Positions 17,852 to 25,978 of a stretch of 64,000 bases of DNA are shown piece by piece (position 1 is the stretch's first letter; each line of letters opens with the position of its first letter). The DNA comes from an uncultured Lachnospiraceae bacterium (GTDB taxonomy: Bacteria; Bacillota; Clostridia; Lachnospirales; Lachnospiraceae): the NCBI GenBank assembly GCA_910579275.1, contig CAJTTO010000002.1:121204-185203 (forward strand), given 5' to 3'. The notes beneath the pieces are model-generated. The model saw only the letters and a program-made list of their open reading frames with translations, did no database searches and was not told the origin of the DNA. Made by a program: the position numbers and the translations under genes.

Positions 17852-20338
17852 ATGGAAATACGTGTATCAGTCCGGCAGCTTGTGGAGTTCATACTGCGCG
17901 AGGGCAGCATAGACAATCGAAAATCAGGTGGTGCAGATACTGCAATGCAGGAGGGGAGCCGGATTCACAGAATGATTCAGCGGCGCATGGGAAGCGAGTA
18001 CTATGCAGAAGTGGGATTGATGCATATATGGAGTACGCAGGATTATGACATTATAATAGAAGGAAGGGCGGACGGAATCATTGACCGCAACTGGGGTGCC
18101 CATGACAAAACGGTTCCGGAAAAGGATGATACGCTTCCCGCACCCGTTCTGTCCAAAGAAGACAAGGTGGTTATAGATGAGATAAAAGGCACTTACAGGG
18201 AGCTGGGGCGCATCCAGCAGCCTGTCGGCGTACATCTTGCGCAGGCAAAATGTTATGCGTTTATGTATGCCGCGGAAAATCATCTCGAACAGATTGGTGT
18301 CCGGATGACATACTGCAATATGGAGACCGAGGAGCTGAAGTATTTTCATGAGGATTTTACGTTTGACGAAATAAAACGGTGGTTTGACGACCTTTTAAGG
18401 GAATACAAGAAGTGGGCTGATTTCCAGTTTTCGTGGAACGGCGTCCGCACAGAGTCCATAAAAAGACTGCCTTTTCCTTTTCCGTACCGCGAAGGGCAGA
18501 AAGAGCTGGTCACATATGTCTACCAGACGATATACCATAAGAGAAAACTTTTTCTGGAAGCGCCGACCGGTGTGGGGAAAACGATATCGACTGTGTTTCC
18601 TGCCGTGAAATCCATGGGCGAGGGAATGACAGAGAAAATATTTTATCTCACGGCAAAGACGATTACACGTACTGTCGCGGAAGAGTGTTTTGGGCTGCTG
18701 CATGAAAATGGTCTGCACATGAAGACCATTGTTTTGACTGCAAAGGACAAGATATGTTTTTTGAAACAGTCGGACGAGGAGCGTGACACTGCGGCAGAGT
18801 GCAACCCTGTGGCATGCCCGTATGCGGACGGACATTTTGACCGTGTGAATGATGCCATGTACGACCTTTTGGTGCATGAGGATCATTTTACGCGGGAAAA
18901 GCTGTTGGCGTATGCGGAAAAATATCGGGTGTGTCCGTTTGAATTCAGTCTTGATATGAGCCTGTTTGCGGATGCGGTCATCTGTGATTACAATTATGTG
19001 TTTGACCCAAGGGTTTACCTGAAACGTTTTTTTGCGGAGGGAACGGGAAAACGTGACTATGTATTTCTGATAGACGAGACGCACAATCTTCTCGACCGGG
19101 GCAGGGAAATGTACAGTGCGGCCTTGCTTAAGGAATCATTTCTGCAGATAAAGCGGCTGATGAAGGAATTGTCGCCAAGGATAGCAAAACTGCTTGATAA
19201 GTGCAATAAGGAGCTGCTTTCCATGAAGCGGCAGTGCGAGCGCTTTCGGAAGGAAGAAAGTATTGACGGCTTTGTGATGGCGCTCAACCGCCTGTATGCG
19301 GCGATGGATGATTTTCTGGACGAGCATGACACCTTTCCGGACAAGAAGGAAATCATGGAATTTTATTTTGAGACTGCACATTTTCTCAATATGTATGAGA
19401 TACTCGACGATAATTATGTGGTATACAGCCAGCTCATGGAGGACGGCGGTTTTATGCTGAAGCTTTTCTGCGTCAATCCGGCGGACAATCTGCGCCAGTG
19501 TATGCAGAAAGGAAGAAGCACTGTCTTGTTCTCCGCGACGCTGCTTCCCATCCAGTATTATAAGAAGCTTCTGGGCGGTGAGGCGCAAGATTATGAGGTT
19601 TATGCGAAGTCCGCGTTTGATGAGGGCAAGAAAGCGCTTTTGATTGCAAATGACGTCACGAGCAGATATGCGAGAAGAAATGAGGACGAGTACAGAAGGA
19701 TTGCGCGGTATATTTACGAAGTGGTCAGGCAGCGCCACGGAAATTATATGGTATTCCTGCCGTCGCACCTCTTTCTGGAGCAGGTCTACGACTGTTTTAT
19801 GCAGGAATATTATCAGGATGGCGTGATGGAATGCCTTGTTCAGGAGGATTATATGAGCGAGTCCCAAAGGGAGGAATTTCTGCTGCGCTTTCAGGGAAAT
19901 GCAGACTGTGACTTTTCCAGCCGGATTGCTTTTGAAATAGAAGAAACAGACACGATTCTCATTGGATTTTGTGTAATGGGCGGTATTTTCTCCGAGGGGA
20001 TTGACCTAAAGCATGACAGCCTGATCGGGGCAGTCATCGTTGGGACAGGAATACCGCAGGTGGGGTGCGAGCGGCAGCTGTTAAAGGAGTATTTTGACGT
20101 TCGGGGAGAAAACGGTTTTGATTATGCCTACCGCTATCCCGGAATGAACAAGGTTCTGCAGTCGGCAGGCCGTGTGATCCGCACTGCGGAAGACGTCGGC
20201 GTGGTGGCGCTTCTGGACGAGCGTTTTTTAGAGCCGCAGTACAGGCGCATGTTTCCGAGGGAGTGGAGTCGGTATGAGGTTGTAAATGTCTCCGAGATTT
20301 CCGGAAAAATTGAGACCTTCTGGAATGAATGGCTTTAA
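17852..20338 (+). CDS. Fused Cas4/RecB-like nuclease and XPD/DinG-type Fe-S helicase
   Basis: An 828-residue protein with two parts. Residues 1-200 have the PD-(D/E)XK exonuclease motifs of the Cas4/RecB type in order: His39 in GSRIHRM, Asp74 in GRADGII, Glu110-Ile-Lys112 in DEIKG, and Gln131-x3-Tyr135. Residues 205-828 are a superfamily 2 helicase: Walker A EAPTGVGKT with Lys243, DETH box in LIDETHNL, and motif VI-like QSAGRVIRT. Four cysteines between motifs I and II (DKICF, ECNPVAC, RVCPF) are placed like the XPD Fe-S cluster. It likely unwinds and cuts DNA in repair. A GGAGG site precedes the ATG. It lies near sbcDC but not in the same transcript. Confidence 0.88.
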   Translation: MEIRVSVRQLVEFILREGSIDNRKSGGADTAMQEGSRIHRMIQRRMGSEYYAEVGLMHIWSTQDYDIIIEGRADGIIDRNWGAHDKTVPEKDDTLPAPVLSKEDKVVIDEIKGTYRELGRIQQPVGVHLAQAKCYAFMYAAENHLEQIGVRMTYCNMETEELKYFHEDFTFDEIKRWFDDLLREYKKWADFQFSWNGVRTESIKRLPFPFPYREGQKELVTYVYQTIYHKRKLFLEAPTGVGKTISTVFPAVKSMGEGMTEKIFYLTAKTITRTVAEECFGLLHENGLHMKTIVLTAKDKICFLKQSDEERDTAAECNPVACPYADGHFDRVNDAMYDLLVHEDHFTREKLLAYAEKYRVCPFEFSLDMSLFADAVICDYNYVFDPRVYLKRFFAEGTGKRDYVFLIDETHNLLDRGREMYSAALLKESFLQIKRLMKELSPRIAKLLDKCNKELLSMKRQCERFRKEESIDGFVMALNRLYAAMDDFLDEHDTFPDKKEIMEFYFETAHFLNMYEILDDNYVVYSQLMEDGGFMLKLFCVNPADNLRQCMQKGRSTVLFSATLLPIQYYKKLLGGEAQDYEVYAKSAFDEGKKALLIANDVTSRYARRNEDEYRRIARYIYEVVRQRHGNYMVFLPSHLFLEQVYDCFMQEYYQDGVMECLVQEDYMSESQREEFLLRFQGNADCDFSSRIAFEIEETDTILIGFCVMGGIFSEGIDLKHDSLIGAVIVGTGIPQVGCERQLLKEYFDVRGENGFDYAYRYPGMNKVLQSAGRVIRTAEDVGVVALLDERFLEPQYRRMFPREWSRYEVVNVSEISGKIETFWNEWL

Positions 20339-20430
20339 GGCATGTCCGGCTGCGGCTTCTGTCTACACAAGTGCGGGATTTGACAACGAAAAAAAGTACA
20401 ATATCTATTTTCTTTTCACGAACAGTACGA

Positions 20431-20436
20431 TATAAT
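20431..20436 (+). promoter_or_regulatory. -10 element of the cyclase operon
   Basis: A perfect TATAAT lies 81 bp before the cyclase start, but the -35 region is poor (TTTTCT at 17 nt). An activator could be needed; that is inference. Confidence 0.35.
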
Positions 20437-20447
20437 AAATAGTGAGA

Positions 20448-20467
20448 ACATGTAATTTTTTACATGT
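20448..20467 (+). promoter_or_regulatory. Inverted repeat just downstream of the cyclase promoter
   Basis: ACATGTAA and TTACATGT are perfect inverted arms around TTTT, about where transcription should begin. It could be an operator or a 5'-end hairpin. Confidence 0.4.
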
Positions 20468-20516
20468 AAAAATATTCCAGTGATAAAATTCATCATGAAA
20501 GGAACTTGATAAACAG

Positions 20517-22322
20517 GTGGAAACGAAAAAAACGCTGCGCACGGCGCTGACTGCACTCCTGATTGCTGCGGTGACAGGGCTGCTTGCTTTTGTGCGGGCA
20601 GGATATTCCATGGATGTTATGGTATCGGACGCTTTGTTCCAGCGTGCGTCTGTTGCCAGCAAAGATATTTATATTATTGCAATCGACGACAGGACGCTCG
20701 AACAGTATGGTTCGATTCTGTCGTGGAGCAGACAGCTTTCGGCGGATTTGGTGCGGCTTTTGAATAGCGATACCCAGACAAGACCGGCAGTGATTGCGTT
20801 CGATGTGATTTTTAGTGAAAAAGGTGATGCGGACGGCGATGCGGCGTTTGCCGATGCCTGCCGTGCGGCCGGAAACGTCGTGACGGCGATGTCCTATCGT
20901 TTTAAGGAACAGCCGGAATACGACGAAAACGGCAGGATAACATTCAACAAGTATCATGTGGATGGCGCCATCATGCCATATGAGGCGCTGCGGGAAGCCA
21001 CAAACCAAGGATATGCCAACACGCTAGTTGGGACGGACGGTTATGTGCGCCGCGCGATGGCATACATAGACGAGGAGGGGGCGCGCAGATACAGCCTTGC
21101 CTCGCAGGTATATAAAATTTATCAGGAAGGACGCGGCGCGGCAGTCGAATGGCCTGAGTTAGACGAAAATAACCAGTATTTGTTTTCCTATTCGGGGAAA
21201 ACAGGCTGTTACAGTACGATTTCCATGACGGATGTGATGGACGGGACGGTCAATCCGGCGATTTTTGCAGACAGCATTGTGTTTGTGGGGGCGTATGCGG
21301 CGGGAATGCAGGATTCCTATATGCCGGCAATTTCTCACGGAACGCAGATGTACGGAGTGGAAATTCAGGCAAATATCGTGGAGGCGCTCTTGGAGGGCAG
21401 GACACAGCAGCAGCTCCCCACCGGAGCTTACACTGTGCTGGCAGCGGTATTGGCAGCAGCATTTTATCTGGCAATCCGGCGGATGAAGATTGTTCCGGCG
21501 ACTATTTTGATGTTTTTGATGTCAGTGGCAGCTGGACCTGTTTTTGCAAAAGTGATGCATATGCGCGGGGTTATAACACCTGTTATACTACTTCCGGCAG
21601 TGTTTTTCGCAGTTTATGCAGTGCATCTAGTCTATGGTTATGTACAGGAAATTATGCGGCGGCAGAAGGTCGTGAATGTGTTCAAGCAGTATGTTGCCCC
21701 GCAGGTTGTGGATAAAATCAGCAAAGACAAGGACTTCGAGCTGGTGCTTGGCGGGGAGAACCGGCATATCGCGTGTCTGTTTGTGGATATCCGCGGATTT
21801 ACAACGATGTCGGAGAGTCTGAAACCGGAAGAAGTTGTGGAAATATTAAATGAGTATTTGAGTCTGACGACAAACGCAATTTTCCAAAACGGAGGAACAC
21901 TGGACAAATTTGTGGGGGACGCCACGATGGCAGTGTTCAATGCACCGTTTGATTTGGACGATTATATCTATAAGGCAGTCTGTACGGCGCGTGACATGAA
22001 GGCGGGTGCAGATGCCATTGCCGAGAAATTTGAGCAGCGCTTTGGAAAGAGTGTGGGCTTTGGAATCGGTGTTAACTGCGGCAATGCCGTCGTTGGCAAT
22101 ATCGGATGCGACTTCCGGATGGACTATACGGCAATCGGCGATACCGTCAATACGGCAGCGCGTCTGGAGAGCAATGCCAGACGGGGACAGATTTTAATTA
22201 GCAGGGAAGTCTATGAGGCCGTGAAGGATCGGGTGGCGGTCACGCCGATAGGAGAGATTCCGCTGAAGGGCAAATCGCAGGGCGTATTTGTATATCAGCT
22301 GGACGAGGTAAAAAGTGATTGA
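20517..22322 (+). CDS. CHASE2-domain membrane adenylate cyclase (class III)
   Basis: A 601-residue protein starting at GTG 20517 (a stop lies just upstream in frame). It has one N-terminal membrane helix (about residues 8-28), an extracellular CHASE2 sensor domain (about 30-300), three membrane helices (303-377) and a class III cyclase domain. Metal-binding Asp424 (FVDIRGF) and Asp468 (FVGDATM) are present, and Lys464 with Asp536 (MDYTAIGD) are the adenine-selecting pair, so cAMP is the expected product. It is the first of a five-gene run with the next start overlapping its stop. The signal sensed by CHASE2 is unknown. Confidence 0.92.
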   Translation: METKKTLRTALTALLIAAVTGLLAFVRAGYSMDVMVSDALFQRASVASKDIYIIAIDDRTLEQYGSILSWSRQLSADLVRLLNSDTQTRPAVIAFDVIFSEKGDADGDAAFADACRAAGNVVTAMSYRFKEQPEYDENGRITFNKYHVDGAIMPYEALREATNQGYANTLVGTDGYVRRAMAYIDEEGARRYSLASQVYKIYQEGRGAAVEWPELDENNQYLFSYSGKTGCYSTISMTDVMDGTVNPAIFADSIVFVGAYAAGMQDSYMPAISHGTQMYGVEIQANIVEALLEGRTQQQLPTGAYTVLAAVLAAAFYLAIRRMKIVPATILMFLMSVAAGPVFAKVMHMRGVITPVILLPAVFFAVYAVHLVYGYVQEIMRRQKVVNVFKQYVAPQVVDKISKDKDFELVLGGENRHIACLFVDIRGFTTMSESLKPEEVVEILNEYLSLTTNAIFQNGGTLDKFVGDATMAVFNAPFDLDDYIYKAVCTARDMKAGADAIAEKFEQRFGKSVGFGIGVNCGNAVVGNIGCDFRMDYTAIGDTVNTAARLESNARRGQILISREVYEAVKDRVAVTPIGEIPLKGKSQGVFVYQLDEVKSD

Positions 22323-22342
22323 GAGGAGCAGGAATTGTAGAG

Positions 22343-23140
22343 ATGCAGCAGCTACATATTATTCCGGATAAAAAACGGATGGAGGAGACGCTGGAACTGG
22401 CAGATGAATACCATGCGGTCTTTGAATACAACGATTTCTTTCATCCTGCGGTACTGGATGACCAAAATAAGATTGACGAATTAATTTCGTTTTATGTAAA
22501 ACAGCCGCGTGACCGCTCGCGGGATACGATGCATGGTGCGTTTTTGGACGTGACGATTCACAGTGAAGATTCGATGATACGGCAGGCATCCGGTTACAGG
22601 ATACGGCAGTCAATGGAGATTGCGCGTGATATGGGGCTGCGGGGCGTGGTGTTTCATACGGGCAGACTGTACGGTTTTCGCGATGAACAGTACATTAGAA
22701 ACTGGCTGGACGTCAATGAGGCGTTTTTTGGCGGACTATTGCAGGAATACCCTAAACAACAGATATTTATGGAGAATATGTTTGACGAAGCTCCGGATAT
22801 TTTGCAGCAGCTTGCAAAGCGGCTGGAGCACGAACCGCGTTTCGGAGTCTGCCTTGACTATGCACATGCGGCAGTTACCGATATTGCGGGAGAACAGTGG
22901 GTGGAGGCGCTGGCGCCTTATATCCGTCATATGCATATCAATGATAACGACAGGATAAATGACCTGCATCAGGAGATTGGTGCAGGGAAGATTGACTGGC
23001 AGGCGTTTGACAGCCAAATGCGCAGGTTTCAGGTGGAGTCAAGCGTTCTGATTGAGATGAAAGATTTAGGGCGGCAAAGGCGCTCTATGGAATATCTGAA
23101 AAAAAATAATCTGTATCCCTTTGCGCAGCGTACAGACTGA
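22343..23140 (+). CDS. Sugar phosphate isomerase/epimerase-like TIM-barrel protein
   Basis: A 265-residue protein of the AP endonuclease 2 / xylose isomerase-like superfamily. Features fitting that fold are MENMFDEAPD, CLDYAHA, HMHINDND and a final EMKD, which would supply metal ligands at the barrel mouth. The ATG at 22343 follows CAGGA at 9 nt; a TTG at 22319 overlapping the cyclase stop is an equally possible coupled start giving 273 residues. The substrate is unknown. Its place between a cyclase and an HD-GYP protein is odd for a metabolic enzyme and may reflect simple cotranscription. Confidence 0.7.
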   Translation: MQQLHIIPDKKRMEETLELADEYHAVFEYNDFFHPAVLDDQNKIDELISFYVKQPRDRSRDTMHGAFLDVTIHSEDSMIRQASGYRIRQSMEIARDMGLRGVVFHTGRLYGFRDEQYIRNWLDVNEAFFGGLLQEYPKQQIFMENMFDEAPDILQQLAKRLEHEPRFGVCLDYAHAAVTDIAGEQWVEALAPYIRHMHINDNDRINDLHQEIGAGKIDWQAFDSQMRRFQVESSVLIEMKDLGRQRRSMEYLKKNNLYPFAQRTD

Positions 23141-23160
23141 CAAGTGGCGGGGTCATAAAT

Positions 23161-24699
23161 GTGCAGGTTATGGAAAGGCATGAAAAATTTATGTGGACGA
23201 TGACAGAGGAAAAAGTAAAACCGACGAACGCGGAGTTAAAGAAAATACTGAATATTGGCATTAAGCTGTCTACGGAAAAAAACAGGGAGCATCTGCTGGC
23301 GTCTATTCTGGAAAACGGAATGGACATCACCCATTGTGATGCGAGCACGCTGTATCTTTTTGAGAACGGCAAGCTGCGTTTCCAGATTATGAAAACGCTG
23401 TCGCAGCATATCAGCCGCGGTGAGGACGGAGAGCCGATTGACGACATGCCGCCTGTTCCGATGACAGAGCGCAATGTGTGCTCTTATGCCGCACTGCATC
23501 GCGAAATCATCAATATTCCCGATGTATACAATAACAGTCGTTTTGATTTTTCGGGACCGAAAAAATACGATGCACTGACAGGTTACCATACGCAGTCGCT
23601 GTTGGTCATTCCGATTGAAAATAACGAGGATGAACTGATTGGCGTTTTGCAGTTGTTGAACGCAATGGATGAGGAGGGGAATATCATTCCTTTTGATCCG
23701 GAGTATGAAATCATCATTCGCTCTCTCGGGGCGCAGGCAGCAATTGAAATGACCAACTTAAAATATGTTCAGGAAGTGAAACAGCAATTGCGCTCGTTTG
23801 TGGAGGCAATGTCAACCGCGATTGATGAACGCACGCCCTATAACGGTTCCCACACGAGAAAAGTCGCGGAGTATGCCGGAATGATTGCGGATTATATCAA
23901 CAAGCAGCATCAGGCAGGCGTGTGCGATGATTATTTTGACGAAGAGCGAAAGGATAAGCTGGAGCTTGCGGCGCTTTTGCATGACATCGGAAAAATGGTG
24001 GTGCCGCTGTCCATTATGAACCGCGCAACACGGCTTGACAGGGAGCTTGGGACGGTGGAAACGCGGTTTCAGCTTCTGGAAGCGTATTATACAATTGACC
24101 ATATGAAAGGCAGGATTGACGGGGAGAAATATAAGGAATACATTGATTATCTGCGGGAGAGCATCGATTTTATTCACGCGATAGACAGCAAGAGTGTTCT
24201 TGATGATGCGGATTACGACCGTGTACAGGAGCTTGCGGGACACAGGTACGTGGACGAGACAGGCGAAACGCTTTCGTACCTGACAGAACGGGAGCGGGAG
24301 CGTCTCAGCATCCGGAGAGGAACACTGACAGAGGATGACCGCAGACAGATGGAATACCATGTAGTCATGACAGAAAAAATACTAAGTAAGGTATGGTTCA
24401 ATAAGAACTATAAAGACATACCGAAGTGGGCGGCGTCCCATCATGAGCTGCTGGACGGTTCTGGTTATCCGCGGCATCTTAAGGCAGAGGATTTGGAGCT
24501 GGAAACCAGAATGATTACAGTGGCGGATGTGTACGATGCGCTTACGGCAAGGGATCGTCCCTACAAGAAACCGGTTTCGCAGGAAAAGGCGTTGGGCATT
24601 TTAAAGAGCATGGCGGATGAGGGAAAGCTGGATTACCGTTTGGTGGATTATCTGGCGGCAGCGATTCGCGAGAAAGAAATAAAAGGAAAGGAGTCGTGA
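23161..24699 (+). CDS. GAF and HD-GYP domain protein, probable c-di-GMP phosphodiesterase
   Basis: A 512-residue cytoplasmic signalling protein. Residues about 25-205 form a GAF domain, with the typical TERNVCSYAALHREIINIPDVY and SLLVIPI segments. Residues about 215-505 form an HD-GYP domain with His274-Asp275 (LLHDIGK) and the HHELLDGSGYP motif at 427-437, so the hydrolysis centre is intact. An insert of about 100 residues separates the two HD motifs. GTG 23161 is given as start; ATG 23191 behind AAAGG is a shorter option. It sits 3 bp before the FecR gene. It links c-di-GMP turnover with the upstream cAMP cyclase. Confidence 0.88.
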   Translation: MQVMERHEKFMWTMTEEKVKPTNAELKKILNIGIKLSTEKNREHLLASILENGMDITHCDASTLYLFENGKLRFQIMKTLSQHISRGEDGEPIDDMPPVPMTERNVCSYAALHREIINIPDVYNNSRFDFSGPKKYDALTGYHTQSLLVIPIENNEDELIGVLQLLNAMDEEGNIIPFDPEYEIIIRSLGAQAAIEMTNLKYVQEVKQQLRSFVEAMSTAIDERTPYNGSHTRKVAEYAGMIADYINKQHQAGVCDDYFDEERKDKLELAALLHDIGKMVVPLSIMNRATRLDRELGTVETRFQLLEAYYTIDHMKGRIDGEKYKEYIDYLRESIDFIHAIDSKSVLDDADYDRVQELAGHRYVDETGETLSYLTERERERLSIRRGTLTEDDRRQMEYHVVMTEKILSKVWFNKNYKDIPKWAASHHELLDGSGYPRHLKAEDLELETRMITVADVYDALTARDRPYKKPVSQEKALGILKSMADEGKLDYRLVDYLAAAIREKEIKGKES

Positions 24700-24702
24700 A
24701 AC

Positions 24703-25929
24703 ATGTCAAAGAAAGCAGGAATTGTGATCGGCGCAGTTATGATGGTAATTGTGGCTGTCGCAGTAGGCTGTGTAGTACTGATGGGAGGAAACGACGAAGC
24801 TTACCGATCGATTATGGTGTATCAGGTTAACGGGGGCGCGACGATTACAAGAGCATCCGTCGGAGAAATGGCTGCGTATGAAAACCTGATGCTGCAGTCG
24901 GGGGACAGCGTGGCAGTAGCGTCGGAGAGCAGTATGCGGTTAAAGCTTGACGATGACAAGTACCTTCTGGCAGAGCAGGATACGCGGATGAACATTGTCG
25001 CCGAGGGGAATGATGAAAATGCAAAAACATATATTGAGCTGACACAAGGTTCGGTTACCAGTGAAATACAGAATAAGCTTGGACAAAATGCCTCCTACGA
25101 GGTCAACACCCCCAATTCGATCATGGCTGTGCGCGGAACGATATTCCGTGTGGAGACAGCTGCGAATGAGAGCGGGGACACGGATACGCGGCTGACTGTC
25201 TTTAAGGGAACGGTCGGTGCCAGAGCGGTGATGCCTGACGGAACGGTCTCGGATGAGGAAGTCATGGTGGAAGCCGGTCAGGAGCTGTATGTGGGGGACA
25301 CAGGGTCGCCCTCTGCCGGTTTGGGAGAGCCGACGGATATCGACTATGAGAGCCTTCCGCCAATTATGCAGGAGTACATAAAAGAACTGGGGATTGATAC
25401 AGCCAATCATGTACAGGAAATAAAAGAAACAGACGAATCGGCAGAACAAGAGCCGCAGGACGCAGAGGAGAAACCGGAAACGGAAGAACAGGAGCGGACA
25501 GAGAATCCACAAGAGACAGTGTCAAAGGAATCGGAAAATCCGCCGAAACAGCAGTCGTCCGAACCGCAGAGGGAGGAAGCAAGTCCGGAGTCTGAGCAGG
25601 AATTGGAAGAACTGCCCCAGACACTGCTGCCAGAAGTACTGCCGCCGGAAACACAGCCGCAAAAGACACCGCCCCAGTCCCAGCCGCAGGCATCCGAGCC
25701 GGATAAGGACGCGCCTTCCAAAGAGGAGTCGGGAGACGATGGCAATAAGAAAACACAGTATTATACGGTGACATTTAAGTACAACGGAAGCACATTCGGA
25801 ACGCAGAAAGTGAAAAAGGGAGAGAAAGCGTCCGAGCCGAAACTGTGTCCGACAGAAAATGGTTCGTGGGATTATGACTTCTCAACGAAAGTAAACAAAA
25901 ATCTGACCGTTCAGTGGATTGAACAATAG
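24703..25929 (+). CDS. Membrane-anchored FecR-domain protein with C-terminal bacterial repeat
   Basis: A 408-residue protein with an N-terminal membrane anchor (about residues 7-29). An extracytoplasmic FecR domain spans about residues 40-195, with the family core YEVNTPNSIMAVRGTIFRVE. A disordered Glu/Pro/Gln-rich region covers about 230-345. A short C-terminal module (YYTVTFKYNGSTF...VQWIEQ) resembles Listeria-Bacteroides type repeats. FecR domains in other bacteria transmit envelope signals to sigma factors, and they are often fused to CHASE2 domains, fitting the neighbouring cyclase. No sigma factor is in the window. Confidence 0.82.
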   Translation: MSKKAGIVIGAVMMVIVAVAVGCVVLMGGNDEAYRSIMVYQVNGGATITRASVGEMAAYENLMLQSGDSVAVASESSMRLKLDDDKYLLAEQDTRMNIVAEGNDENAKTYIELTQGSVTSEIQNKLGQNASYEVNTPNSIMAVRGTIFRVETAANESGDTDTRLTVFKGTVGARAVMPDGTVSDEEVMVEAGQELYVGDTGSPSAGLGEPTDIDYESLPPIMQEYIKELGIDTANHVQEIKETDESAEQEPQDAEEKPETEEQERTENPQETVSKESENPPKQQSSEPQREEASPESEQELEELPQTLLPEVLPPETQPQKTPPQSQPQASEPDKDAPSKEESGDDGNKKTQYYTVTFKYNGSTFGTQKVKKGEKASEPKLCPTENGSWDYDFSTKVNKNLTVQWIEQ

Positions 25930-25978
25930 TCAAAATACAAGGCGGTTTATTGATATTGATAAGAGAGGAGTGAAATCA

